Shown in pieces: positions 1 through 8,551 of a DNA stretch of 64,000 nt. The stretch's first letter is position 1. Each line of letters begins with the position of its first letter. The translations under genes and the position numbers were made by a program. Where the stretch lies: assembly GCA_015272215.1 (NCBI GenBank), contig JACYMD010000048.1, positions 103,940 to 167,939 of the forward strand. The letters are read 5' to 3'. This DNA comes from Rivularia sp. T60_A2020_040 (GTDB lineage Bacteria > Cyanobacteriota > Cyanobacteriia > Cyanobacteriales > Nostocaceae). The notes under the pieces are model-generated. The model worked only from the letters and a program-made list of their open reading frames with translations. It was not told the origin of the DNA and made no database searches.

Positions 1-2
1 CT

Positions 3-143
3 CTAGCGACGATTATAGGGGCAGCAGTTGCCACTTTTGCAGTATGGTTTGGAGGAAATAATAATTCCCAAGTTAAGCAATTAGAAGAGAGAATCGCTTT
101 TTTAGAAACAATCTTGACTACAGAGGATGCCGAGAAAAGCTAG
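3..143 (+). CDS. C-terminal end of a small membrane/coiled-coil protein (partial)
   Basis: The frame is open from the left edge and ends at TAG 141-143, giving 46 residues of an unknown protein whose start lies outside the window. What is visible is one hydrophobic stretch (ATIIGAAVATFAVWFGG), long enough for a membrane helix, followed by a charged heptad-like segment (QVKQLEERIAFLETIL) that should form a short coiled coil. This one-helix plus coiled-coil layout is seen in PspB-like and other small membrane adaptors, but there is too little sequence to assign a family. The entry is too short and too truncated for the ORF track. Confidence 0.5.
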   Translation, partial: LATIIGAAVATFAVWFGGNNNSQVKQLEERIAFLETILTTEDAEKS

Positions 144-562
144 AAATCTACTAAAAACTACACAACCTCGATAATTTCGCTATAATTTACTTCCACTACA
201 AACAAGTAATATTGATCAAATTGATTCAAAATTTATTTTTAGTAGCTGTCTCTAGCAATCGGCTCCGCTTACTACAACTTTTAAATTTTGCTAAAAGTTA
301 GATAGGAAGATTCCTCCTAGCCCCGCAAACTTTTCAAAATCGATTTTGGATTAACCCCACAAATCAATCTTGGGGCTTGTACCATTAAGGAATTATTGAT
401 AACATTTAAAATACTGATTTAACCAGATTCTGTGTATTAAAAAAAAGAAAATTATCTTGATTTATGGTTTTTTTAATGGATATTAATCGACTTTACTTGA
501 TCAACGATAAACAATTGTTAATATTTAAATTAAGTTAATTATTCAAGGTTGTGCATTAAAGT
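144..562. other. Intergenic, AT-rich, no gene seen
   Basis: About 420 bases between the partial gene at the left edge and the WD40 gene. It is very AT-rich, with stops in all frames. Nothing is recognised beyond a weak hairpin possibility around 345-378 (CCCCA...TGGGG). It presumably holds the WD40 gene promoter, but no confident -35/-10 pair stands out. Confidence 0.5.
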
Positions 563-2326
563 ATGGATGAAAACTCTATTAACTTACTAAAAGCTCAACA
601 AGCCGACTTTATTGAGCGAATCAAAAAAACAAAAACTTATGAAATTAGTTTGCTCGAAACTAGTTTTAAAGGTTGTCATAGAGAATATATGACATTTTGG
701 GGTGAAAGATTGACTTTACTCATGGAAAATGCTCGTCAACAAGCAGAAATTCTGGCTCGAAATCCGCCACCAATTCCATTAGAATATCCCGAAGATCCTG
801 ATTGGACAATACCTTTTGCCACTTTTTTTCAACACCAATCCGAAACTTATTTGTTGCGAGAATTGATTGTTGAAGAGGTGATGAAAGCTTGTTATGGTAA
901 GCTGGTGAAAAAGATGCCTCTAGATGTTTTAACAAATATTCCTTTGGATGATGAAGGAAATCTTCGAGGTGAAAGTAAATATTCTTTTTTAGTTACAAAT
1001 AACCCCGAAATAAAAATTAGAGCTTGTGTTTCTGATTCCGAAAGCTTTAATAGTCTCAAAAAAGATAAAGTACGTTGGACAATCACTCAAGAAGATTTAA
1101 ATAATTACCAAATTTTATTTTTTGTCTGTTTATTTTTCCCTGGTTGCGGACAAAGAGGATATGAAAAAGAAGTTCTAATTGCTGGATTTTTACCAACTAA
1201 TCAAATTGAATTTAACGGTTTGCAAACTCATGTTAGCCCAAGCAAATTACTGTACACAGGAGGATTATCTTGGTACTTAAATTTACTTAAAAACCAGAAA
1301 AATCTGCCGAAAAAAGTTGATGATATTCAAGAAGCCAAAACAATTGCTAGTCTCTCATCAAATCATCCTCTACAAACTATTATAGGTAAATGGCAATGTT
1401 CCCAGACCTTAACCGGACATATTAAAGGAATTAATTGTATTGCTTTAACACCGAAAAATCAACATTATTCCCAATCATTAATAGCTAGTGGAAGTCGAGG
1501 AGAAATAAAAATTTGGGATTTAAAAAAGGGTGATTTAATTGCGACTTTATCGGAATATCCTTGGGTTCGTACCGGGATTGCAGATGAAATCAATTATTTA
1601 GCCTTTAGTCCTCATGAACAAATTTTAGCAAGTGGTGGGGCTGATTGTACTATCAAAATCTGGCATTTAGGTGCTAAAGACTTGATTGATATCATGGATA
1701 AACATAATGGCATGGTGCGCTGTGTTGCTTTTAGTGCTGATGGTAGAATATTAGCTACTGGTGGTGACGATCGCAAAATTCAGTTTTGGGATATGAGCGA
1801 TCGTCAAGTTGGGATGACGCTTTCTTTAGATGATACTGCGGCTCATTCTTTAATTTTCAGTCAAGATGGCAAGACTTTAGTTACAGGTAGCTATCGGAAA
1901 ATAAAAGTTTGGCAAATATCTCCTAATCAACAAATATCTGACGTAAAAGTGAAATTAGAGCATTCTCTTACAGCTCATTCTCACATAGTTCGTTCTTTAG
2001 CGGTGAATAAAGATGGAACAATTATGGTGAGTGCGAGTACAGATAAAACAATTAAAGTTTGGGATTTGAAAACAGGACAATTACTTCGTATTCTTGAAGG
2101 ACATGAAGATGGAGTATATACAGTTACAATCAGTCAAGATGAGCAAATTATTGCTAGTGGAAGTGCTGATAATACGATTAAATTATGGCATTTAGAAACG
2201 GGAGAGTTACTAAACACTTTTGCAGGACATAATAACACCGTAACTGCGGTAGCTTTTGCCGAAAAAGGCAATATTTTAGTCAGTGGTAGTTTAGATAAAA
2301 CTATTAAAATTTGGCAGAGAAGTTAG
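563..2326 (+). CDS. WD40 repeat protein with a unique N-terminal domain
   Basis: A 587-aa soluble protein. From about residue 280 to the end it contains seven WD blades, each recognisable by its closing motif: IKIWDL, IKIWHL, IQFWDM, IKVWQI, IKVWDL, IKLWHL and IKIWQR. Most blades have GH starts and S/A-S-G-S turns, so the C-terminal half should close into a single seven-bladed propeller. The first ~270 residues are not WD40 and I do not recognise them; they begin with a charged helical stretch and contain an aromatic/glycine motif (GCGQRGYEKEV). WD40 propellers are protein-interaction platforms, so a scaffold role is inferred; no enzymatic motif is visible. No signal peptide or membrane segment is seen. 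Confidence 0.9.
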   Translation: MDENSINLLKAQQADFIERIKKTKTYEISLLETSFKGCHREYMTFWGERLTLLMENARQQAEILARNPPPIPLEYPEDPDWTIPFATFFQHQSETYLLRELIVEEVMKACYGKLVKKMPLDVLTNIPLDDEGNLRGESKYSFLVTNNPEIKIRACVSDSESFNSLKKDKVRWTITQEDLNNYQILFFVCLFFPGCGQRGYEKEVLIAGFLPTNQIEFNGLQTHVSPSKLLYTGGLSWYLNLLKNQKNLPKKVDDIQEAKTIASLSSNHPLQTIIGKWQCSQTLTGHIKGINCIALTPKNQHYSQSLIASGSRGEIKIWDLKKGDLIATLSEYPWVRTGIADEINYLAFSPHEQILASGGADCTIKIWHLGAKDLIDIMDKHNGMVRCVAFSADGRILATGGDDRKIQFWDMSDRQVGMTLSLDDTAAHSLIFSQDGKTLVTGSYRKIKVWQISPNQQISDVKVKLEHSLTAHSHIVRSLAVNKDGTIMVSASTDKTIKVWDLKTGQLLRILEGHEDGVYTVTISQDEQIIASGSADNTIKLWHLETGELLNTFAGHNNTVTAVAFAEKGNILVSGSLDKTIKIWQRS

Positions 2327-2380
2327 CGATAAAATTTACTGGATTGGAGTGCAATATTCTCAATATCTGCTGGGTAAGAA

Positions 2381-2434
2381 GTCGGGTTTCTACAACAATT
2401 TTGGGTTGTTACGGATATCTAGGAGAAACCCGAC
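2381..2434. repeat. Inverted repeat of the AGAAGTCGGGTTT family
   Basis: Left arm GTCGGGTTTCT (2381-2391) and right arm AGAAACCCGAC (2424-2434) are exact reverse complements separated by 32 bases. The same sequence recurs at 9682-9714, 16992-17055 and 40871-40934. It follows the WD40 gene and may also act as a terminator. Confidence 0.75.
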
Positions 2435-2479
2435 GAATAGGATAGTACAATTACTATATTTATCAATCCAAAATCCAAA

Positions 2480-2977
2480 ATGTTCCATCCCCAACCCATA
2501 GAACCCGAAGCTGGGCAAGAATCAGTATGGGATTATCCCCGCCCCCCTCGTTTAGAAGATACTGATAAACATATTCAAATCATCTTTAACGGTGAGACTA
2601 TTGCCGATACCAAACGAGCAAAGCGTGTTTTAGAAACCAGCCATCCTCCCAATTACTATATTCCACCAGAAGATATCAAAATGGAATATTTAATCCAAAC
2701 ACCGCAATCAAGTTTTTGTGAATGGAAAGGACGTGCTAGTTATTACACTCTTAAAGTTGGTGAAAAAGAAGCTCAAAATGTCTGCTGGTATTACACTGAA
2801 CCTACAGAAGTATTTGTACCACTCAAAGATTACGTAGCTTTTTATGCTCACGTCATGGATGCTTGCTATGTAGATGGCGAAAAAGTTGAACCACAACCAG
2901 GAAATTTTTATGGTGGTTGGGTAACAAAAGATATAGTTGGACCATTTAAAGGAAGTCCCGGTAGTTGGGGATGGTGA
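2480..2977 (+). CDS. DUF427 family protein
   Basis: A 165-aa protein with the features of DUF427: the IFNGETIADTKRAKRVLETSHPPNYYIPPEDI segment, the SFCEWKGRASYYTLKVG core and the VAFYAHVMDACYVDGEKV segment, ending in a glycine/tryptophan-rich tail. Members are small beta-rich soluble proteins of unknown biochemical function. The start ATG follows directly after a TCCAAAA heptamer repeat, and there is no clear Shine-Dalgarno sequence. It lies 150 bases downstream of the WD40 gene on the same strand, with an inverted repeat between, so co-transcription is doubtful. Family identity is confident; function is unknown. Confidence 0.85.
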   Translation: MFHPQPIEPEAGQESVWDYPRPPRLEDTDKHIQIIFNGETIADTKRAKRVLETSHPPNYYIPPEDIKMEYLIQTPQSSFCEWKGRASYYTLKVGEKEAQNVCWYYTEPTEVFVPLKDYVAFYAHVMDACYVDGEKVEPQPGNFYGGWVTKDIVGPFKGSPGSWGW

Positions 2978-2980
2978 AAT

Positions 2981-3100
2981 CAGTTATCAGTTATCAGTGA
3001 ACAGTTATCAACCAACAACCAACAACCAACAACTAACAACTAACCACCAACAACTATCCACCATCAACTAACAACTATCAACCAACAACCATCAACTAAC
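2981..3100. repeat. Heptamer tandem repeats (AGTTATC, CAACAAC types)
   Basis: A run of imperfect 7-mers (CAGTTAT, then AACCAAC, AACTAAC, AACTATC) fills the whole gap between the DUF427 gene and the convergent lipoprotein gene. Tandem heptamers of this kind are typical of intergenic DNA in heterocyst-forming cyanobacteria. Confidence 0.85.
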
Positions 3101-3103
3101 TCT

Positions 3104-4153
3104 TTATTTTTCAAATATCAAATAAGTTCCTTCTAAACCTTCTAAAATAGTGCGAGTATTGGCTCTCATCATTTTTTGATAGGTGTCTGCTTCGCTTCCT
3201 GGTAAACCTAAATTCTCGGCAAAAAGCTGTCTTTGTGATATATTTACTTTTGCTTGTTCAGCAACGGATTTTATTAATTGAGGACTAACTGTCGGTTGCA
3301 CAAAAATTGTTGGTACATTGGTTTTTTGCAGTGTTTTAGCTAGTAAGTTAACTTTCACATCTGATGTTTGTTCTGTAGGACTAATAAACCTTAAGGTTCC
3401 CGCTAATTTCAAACCATAAGCACGAACATAATAAGCCATTGCATTATTAGTTGTTACCAAAGTCCGTTTATTCGCCGGAATCGTTGCAATTCTGGCTTTT
3501 ATCCAACTATCTAATTGTAAAAGTTGATTCTTGATTTTTTGAGTATTACTTTGATAAAGTTCGGCATTTTCGGGTATTGATTTAGCTAAATTAATCCCAA
3601 TTACTTCTACCATTTTTGCCGCATTTTTTGCATTGTGCCATACATAAGGGTCGGCTACTTTTTGTCCATTTATGGTTATCATTAATGGTATGGGTACGGC
3701 AATTTTTGCTACTGGAAGTTTTGTTGCGGGATTTTTACTGGCTAGGATAAATTTCTCTAATCCTGGTTCTAAATTGTAACCATTAAAAATAATTAATTTC
3801 GCTTGATTTATTGCTTGTTGATCTGCTGGAGTTGGTTGATAAATTTTGGGATTAATTGATGGTGAAGTTAAACAGGTAAGATTAATTGTTTTTGCGGCAA
3901 TTTGTTTTGTTAAGTCGCATAAAACACTGGTAGTTGCCACAACTTGCGGTAAATTTTTCTCAACTGTAGTTTTAGTTACAGTTGTTGTGTAAGATGAACT
4001 ATTTGTTGAATTATCCGAATTATTACAACCATAAAATGATACGCTAAAAATAATCAAGATAATACGCAAAGCTTTGTTGAAAAGTAGTTTTTCTAACATA
4101 AAGTTATAATTAGCACTTGTTTTATATTGCCTCATACTACTTGTTTCTCTCAA
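3104..4153 (-). CDS. ZnuA/TroA-like metal-binding lipoprotein with altered ligand residues
   Basis: A cluster A-1 ABC solute-binding protein (Zn/Mn type), 349 aa. A hydrophobic signal segment (27-41) ends in a lipobox-like SFYGC, with Cys43 as the likely lipidated residue. The fold is recognisable from INPKIYQPTPADQQ, the ADPYVWHNAKNAAKMVEVI segment, the TTNNAMAYYVRAYGL segment and the GSEADTYQKMM C-terminal motif. In the family the metal ligands are His in PHxYEPTP, His in DPHxW, His or Glu in TTHDAF/TSEGAF, and Asp in the GDTY motif. Here the first three positions read Lys103, Tyr170 and Asn236; only Asp323 is kept. No permease or ATPase gene is adjacent, so it is an orphan. The start is uncertain: ATG codons at 4153, 4135 and 4099 are all possible, and 4099 places the signal helix at the N terminus. 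A Zur-like palindrome lies just upstream. Confidence 0.8.
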   Translation of the reverse strand: MRETSSMRQYKTSANYNFMLEKLLFNKALRIILIIFSVSFYGCNNSDNSTNSSSYTTTVTKTTVEKNLPQVVATTSVLCDLTKQIAAKTINLTCLTSPSINPKIYQPTPADQQAINQAKLIIFNGYNLEPGLEKFILASKNPATKLPVAKIAVPIPLMITINGQKVADPYVWHNAKNAAKMVEVIGINLAKSIPENAELYQSNTQKIKNQLLQLDSWIKARIATIPANKRTLVTTNNAMAYYVRAYGLKLAGTLRFISPTEQTSDVKVNLLAKTLQKTNVPTIFVQPTVSPQLIKSVAEQAKVNISQRQLFAENLGLPGSEADTYQKMMRANTRTILEGLEGTYLIFEK

Positions 4154-4159
4154 CGCGAA

Positions 4160-4174
4160 TGATTATTATTGTCA
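4160..4174. promoter_or_regulatory. Candidate Zur/Fur-family operator
   Basis: TGATTATTATTGTCA has 7-1-7 symmetry and matches the cyanobacterial Zur-box pattern TGATAATNATTATCA, as I recall it, at 12 of 14 defined positions. It sits in the 57-base divergent gap between the ZnuA-like lipoprotein gene and the CooC-like ATPase gene, so one bound repressor could control both. This is by eye; the exact consensus should be checked against a Zur position matrix. Confidence 0.5.
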
Positions 4175-4210
4175 TTGAAACAAATATTTTGTCAGCCTTA
4201 AGATATCGCA

Positions 4211-5161
4211 ATGACTATGAATACAGTTAATGCATCTTTTGATAAGGAACTTGTCATAGCTTTGATGGGTAAAGGTGGAACGGGTAAGACTTTCACTTCA
4301 CTGGGTTTAATCCAAGGTTTGAGAAAGTTGGATCGAAAAATGATTGTAGCGGATGCAGACACGAATAGATCACTTTCGCGCTATCTTACTGCTCATTATT
4401 TGGGATATGGGGAAGAGGAATTAAAACAACTTCCACTGATAACTCAAGCTGAGCAAGATTTTTACGATTATCACCAACTAGATTCGGAACAAACCTACCG
4501 CGAATTTTACGGTACTCCATTCGAGCAAGTCAAAAAATTTTCAGTTGAACCACCGGACTATTTTACCCAAAAGTATACAAAATCCCTTGATGATAAACTC
4601 GCTTTGATGTCGGTAGGAACCAGTGCAATGCGGATGGAAGAACTTTACTCTACTCGTTGTTCTCACGCAACGTTAAACCCTTTAAAAGCGTGGTTAGCGC
4701 TGTCTACAAACGGTATTGTGGTTCTTGATTGTGGTGGTGGTGAGGATTCCGGTAGATTTGGTTTACCTATTGGTGCCAATGTGGTAGTTGTAGTAGTAGA
4801 AGCAACTCCCGACGCGATCGCAATTTCCGAGGATATCCGCGCTATTGATGAAGAATTGGGAATTCCGGTAGTTTACGTTTTAAATAAATGTCTCAATCAG
4901 TTTCCCCAAGTTGAAGCTTTTGAAGCGGAACACCAAGATACTATTATCGGTAAAATTCCTTTTATACCTAGTATTTATGGTAAAAATCCCTTAGAAGTAT
5001 TTGACGAAATTGAACCTATATTTACACCAATGGTTGAGAAAATTCTCGCTCAGAAATTAAGTTCTTCTCAACAAAGATGGGAAAGAGTATTAAGATGGCA
5101 AGAACGTTTACAGCAACAACGAGAAACGAGTAAAAGTCAACCTTTTAGTTTTATTTCTTAA
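4211..5161 (+). CDS. CooC/MinD-like P-loop ATPase
   Basis: A 316-aa SIMIBI-class ATPase. It has the deviant Walker A motif GKGGTGKT at residues 20-27 with the signature lysine of ParA/MinD/CooC proteins, a switch-like IVADADTNRS segment near residue 45, a Walker B-like GIVVLDCGGGED around 168-179, and a VLNKCLN guanine/adenine-recognition-type segment. A dimeric, nucleotide-gated switch is expected. The sequence is closer in feel to CooC/NifH-like metal-insertion ATPases than to chromosome-partition ParA, since no DNA-binding region is evident. It is divergent from a metal-binding lipoprotein with a Zur-like box between them, so a metallochaperone role is a reasonable inference but unproven. 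Confidence 0.75.
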   Translation: MTMNTVNASFDKELVIALMGKGGTGKTFTSLGLIQGLRKLDRKMIVADADTNRSLSRYLTAHYLGYGEEELKQLPLITQAEQDFYDYHQLDSEQTYREFYGTPFEQVKKFSVEPPDYFTQKYTKSLDDKLALMSVGTSAMRMEELYSTRCSHATLNPLKAWLALSTNGIVVLDCGGGEDSGRFGLPIGANVVVVVVEATPDAIAISEDIRAIDEELGIPVVYVLNKCLNQFPQVEAFEAEHQDTIIGKIPFIPSIYGKNPLEVFDEIEPIFTPMVEKILAQKLSSSQQRWERVLRWQERLQQQRETSKSQPFSFIS

Positions 5162-5196
5162 CTTAAAAAACTCTGCGCTCCTCTGCGTTAAAAAAC

Positions 5197-7404
5197 CTAT
5201 AAATTGCCAAACTTCGGACTCCACCATCCTTTAGCTGTGTTAAAGTAAACGGCTTCTTTGTGCTTGCTATCTTGTCTTGCTTTGGAATCGGAACACCGTA
5301 ACATAGTTTTCTTTTGTCCATCTTTTGTGTAACTATATTCTTCCAAAGGTTTCTTACATACTGGACAAGGATACTTAGTAAATTTTACCGGAGATTTTTG
5401 ATCATCTGTAGTTTTTTCTGTTTTAGAACCTGGTACTTGCCATGTTTTGTTATAGTCGTTCCAGAATAAAACCACATTTTCACAACCGCTGACACATTTA
5501 AGAAAGTATTTCTTTTTAACTTTACTACTCTTAATTTTTGCTAGATAATTATTACACTCAGGACAACGAGTTCTAGATTTTTCATATTCACGCTCAGTTG
5601 CTGTTGTTTTCTTTCCATTTAACGCAGCGACGGGTATAGTTTTGGCTTTTACTAAAGCTGGTGCAAAGTAATCTTGATTCCAACTTGTAAGATATTTTTG
5701 CCAAGGTTCTTTTCCCGAAGCAATACTATCAAGAGCATCTTCCATTTTGGCAGTAAATTCAGTTTTTAATAAATCTGGTAAAGCTTTTTCTAAAAATTCA
5801 TCTACCTCAAGACCTAAAGTTGTCGGTTGTAAAATTGCTTTTGTTAACTCCACATAACCACGTTTTTTCAAAGTTGCAATTGTGGGAGAATAAGTACTCG
5901 GACGACCAATTCCTTTGCGTTCCATTAATTGAACTAACTTGGGTTCGCTGTATCGTGGTGGTGGTTGAGTCTGTTTCTTCTCATGACCAGCATTTTCTAA
6001 AGTTAATATTTGTCCTTGTTGTAAATTGGGTAAAAGTGTATCTTTACTCAAATTTGACCAATATTTAGCATAACCGAGAAACTCCACTACCTGTCCTCTA
6101 GCTTGCCAAAGTATTTCACCCGATTGAATAATCACCAAAGTTTTACGTAACTGCGCTGCACGACATTGAGAAGCAACGGCTCTTTTCCAAATCATTACAT
6201 ACAAATCAAACTCATCCGGGGAAAGTTCAACCCGCAACTCAACCGAAGGACGAAATATATTAGTAGGACGAATTGCTTCATGAGCTTCCTGAGCAGTTTT
6301 ATTACTCCGATGTCTGGCTGTGGATTGCGGTACATTTTGCGGGTCATTTTGCTCCAACCACTTACGGACGCTAGCACAGAACTCTGGACTCAACATGACC
6401 GAATCCGTCCGCATATAAGTAATTAAACCAGCCTCATACAGCTTTTGTGCTACCTGCATAGTTTTTTCCGGAGCAAACTTCAACCGTGAACCGGCAGCTT
6501 GTTGCAGAGTAGAAGTAATAAAAGGTGGAGGTGGTTGACGGCTGGCGATTTTCCCTTCGTATTGGACAATTTGATGGGGATGATTTCGCGCTTGAGTCAC
6601 CAACCGTTCGGCTTCAGCTTCGGAAAGTACACGAGTCGATTCTGCGGTTTCTGATTTCTTAACCACCGTGTCATCATTCTCTTGATTATCTTGCTGTGCT
6701 GTCTCCGGTGGAGAATTATTTACCATTGCTTTATAAAAAGCGCGGAATCCTTCAGCATAGTCTACCCAAACACTCCAATAATCTTGGGGTACAAAAACCA
6801 GAATTTCTCTTTCACGCTGACAAATTAAATGTAGAGTAGCACTCTGAACTCTTCCGACACTTTTTGCACCATTATTCAAAGCCCAAACCAAAGGACTTCC
6901 CTTGTAACCAACTAACTTATCTAAGCAATCTCTGCATAATCCGGCACCAACCAAATTAGTATCAAGCTTGCGGGGTTTAGCCACAGCAGCCCGCACCGCA
7001 GCTTCTGTAATCTCCGTATAGACTACCCTTTTCGGCTCCTTTAACCCCAAAGCTTCCTTGAGGTGCCACGCGATCGTTTCCCCTTCCCTATCGGGGTCTG
7101 TAGCCAAAATCACTTCCTGAACCTGATTAACCGCAGCTTTTAACTTAGTAATAGTTTCCTTCGCTTGCTGACTGCGGGGAATGTAGCGACACCGCACATT
7201 GTGACCATCCATAATAAAGCCCAAAGAATCCTCACCTTCATTACTGAGTTCTCGAATGTGACCGCAACTAGCACGAACAATCCAATCACTTCCCAGAATT
7301 TTACTCAGTTTTTTAACTTTACCAGGAGATTCTACTATCAGCAGACGTTTAGGCATGACATCAAGGTTTAGGTAGAGATGCAATCCCGAAAAAGGCTTCG
7401 ACAT
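5197..7404 (-). CDS. Type IA DNA topoisomerase (TopA-like)
   Basis: The 735-aa ORF carries all core type IA features: the Toprim domain with ESPGK at the N terminus and DPDREGE at 103-109, and the active-site tyrosine in TYMRTDS at Tyr330. The C terminus has two zinc-ribbon-like segments: RCPECNNYL...KCVSGC, and CPVCKKPL...RCS, which lacks an obvious fourth Cys. The enzyme relaxes negative supercoils by a single-strand passage mechanism. It is shorter than the usual ~870-aa TopA, so it may be a second topoisomerase of the cell. The true start is probably the internal ATG at 7356 (MPKRLLIVESPGK), because the first 16 residues do not look like family sequence. It lies convergent with the ATPase gene, 35 bases away. 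Confidence 0.9.
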   Translation of the reverse strand: MSKPFSGLHLYLNLDVMPKRLLIVESPGKVKKLSKILGSDWIVRASCGHIRELSNEGEDSLGFIMDGHNVRCRYIPRSQQAKETITKLKAAVNQVQEVILATDPDREGETIAWHLKEALGLKEPKRVVYTEITEAAVRAAVAKPRKLDTNLVGAGLCRDCLDKLVGYKGSPLVWALNNGAKSVGRVQSATLHLICQREREILVFVPQDYWSVWVDYAEGFRAFYKAMVNNSPPETAQQDNQENDDTVVKKSETAESTRVLSEAEAERLVTQARNHPHQIVQYEGKIASRQPPPPFITSTLQQAAGSRLKFAPEKTMQVAQKLYEAGLITYMRTDSVMLSPEFCASVRKWLEQNDPQNVPQSTARHRSNKTAQEAHEAIRPTNIFRPSVELRVELSPDEFDLYVMIWKRAVASQCRAAQLRKTLVIIQSGEILWQARGQVVEFLGYAKYWSNLSKDTLLPNLQQGQILTLENAGHEKKQTQPPPRYSEPKLVQLMERKGIGRPSTYSPTIATLKKRGYVELTKAILQPTTLGLEVDEFLEKALPDLLKTEFTAKMEDALDSIASGKEPWQKYLTSWNQDYFAPALVKAKTIPVAALNGKKTTATEREYEKSRTRCPECNNYLAKIKSSKVKKKYFLKCVSGCENVVLFWNDYNKTWQVPGSKTEKTTDDQKSPVKFTKYPCPVCKKPLEEYSYTKDGQKKTMLRCSDSKARQDSKHKEAVYFNTAKGWWSPKFGNL

Positions 7405-7929
7405 TTTATATTACTATCGTACACCGAAAGCTTACCCCGTCCCAATTTGCGGAAGAAAAAAAACAGTATTTTTTTCCACTCTTAACCGAATTTTAACTAA
7501 TCATTAAATAACCCATTTTTTGAAAAAACCGAGTTTCTCAACACCATAAGTTTTAACAACTCATCAGTCATTAGCATATCTCTGATTTCTGAAATTAAAA
7601 GAAAAACTATCAGAATCAACGGGTATTTTAATAAGAAATATTAAGCAAACAAAGTTAAAGTCTGATGTTTCAAGTGGAAATTATTTTCCTTGGATTGGCG
7701 TGTATGTCTTCAGATAGATGATAAAAACAAATTAAAGCCCAAAGAAATCCCAATACATAATTACGAAATATTAACTGTAAAGTTTATTAAATAAATGCTC
7801 ATCTTCCGAGGCAATTTATATATACTTGATTTTCATATACGTTGAACAATTGAATATCTTGATCCCGACGGGAATTAATTAAACTATTGCTCGATTTCAA
7901 TCTATATATTGTACTTTGGAGGAAAAATA
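7405..7929. other. Intergenic, no gene seen
   Basis: About 525 bases, AT-rich with stops in all frames. They contain the divergent promoters of the topoisomerase gene and the small membrane protein gene. The only clear signal is the GGAGGA ribosome binding site at 7918-7923, which decides the start of the next gene. Confidence 0.5.
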
Positions 7930-8316
7930 ATGTCTTTGTCACAAACTACTGATATGGGAAAAACCTACTCATTATTAATGATAAAAAGCTTTTTAATCTG
8001 GACGTTTACACTGGCAGTATGTTTGCTGGTTGTCGGTTTTCCTTTGGTTGTTTTGATGGCTACGATTGGATGTTTGCTGTCGATTGTTCTGCAATCTGTA
8101 ATGCCTGCTAGCGCGGTTTTGGTTGTAGCCGGTAGCTTAGTAATGTTTAATGTGATGGCAGTAATAGTAGCTGCTGGTGTACTAACACTGCGAGGTGTTC
8201 ATCCCAATCAAATTAAATGGTTGAGCTGGCTGCATGGAGAAGAAGAAGAGTTAAACACAAGTGTTTATGCAGCTTGTCCTTTAACTTGCGAAGTTGAATC
8301 CCTCAGCTTGCAATAA
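7930..8316 (+). CDS. Small multi-pass membrane protein, unknown function
   Basis: The ORF track starts at a TTG (7909), but a strong GGAGGA at 7918-7923 lies six bases before ATG 7930, so the real product is 128 aa beginning MSLSQTTDMGK. It has a long hydrophobic core: one segment around residues 22-45 and another around 63-88, with a possible third between them. A cytoplasmic-type acidic patch (HGEEEEL) and a Cys-containing tail follow. I do not recognise the family. A clear intrinsic terminator lies 52 bases downstream, so it is probably transcribed alone. Confidence 0.75.
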   Translation: MSLSQTTDMGKTYSLLMIKSFLIWTFTLAVCLLVVGFPLVVLMATIGCLLSIVLQSVMPASAVLVVAGSLVMFNVMAVIVAAGVLTLRGVHPNQIKWLSWLHGEEEELNTSVYAACPLTCEVESLSLQ

Positions 8317-8367
8317 ATTCAATAAATTATAACCATCACAACTAATTCGACAAACAGTGCATTTCTG

Positions 8368-8388
8368 CCCGGTTCATCCGGGTTTTTT
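8368..8388 (+). terminator. Intrinsic terminator after the small membrane protein gene
   Basis: CCCGG-TTCAT-CCGGG forms a 5-bp GC-only stem (8368-8382) followed directly by six T residues (8383-8388). It is correctly placed 52 bases after the stop codon. Confidence 0.8.
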
Positions 8389-8393
8389 CATGG

Positions 8394-8457
8394 TTGACAG
8401 TGGACAGTTGACAGTTGACTTCTAACCTTTGACCTTTGACCTTTAATCTTTGACCTT
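8394..8457. repeat. Heptamer tandem repeats (TTGACAG/TGGACAG, CTTTGAC)
   Basis: Two heptamer families in a row: TTGACAG/TGGACAG, then CCTTTGA. They separate the terminator from the wecB gene. Confidence 0.85.
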
Positions 8458-8551
8458 GTTATAAAATATATACTTTTGTGACAATCGACTATTGACGAAT
8501 CACCCCTATGGTAATGACTATTGACTATTAACTAGTGATTTATGACTAATT

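Noticed and set aside
4211-5161. ATPase as a chromosome-partition ParA
   Set aside because: No ParB or DNA-binding partner nearby; sequence and metal-linked context fit CooC-like proteins better.
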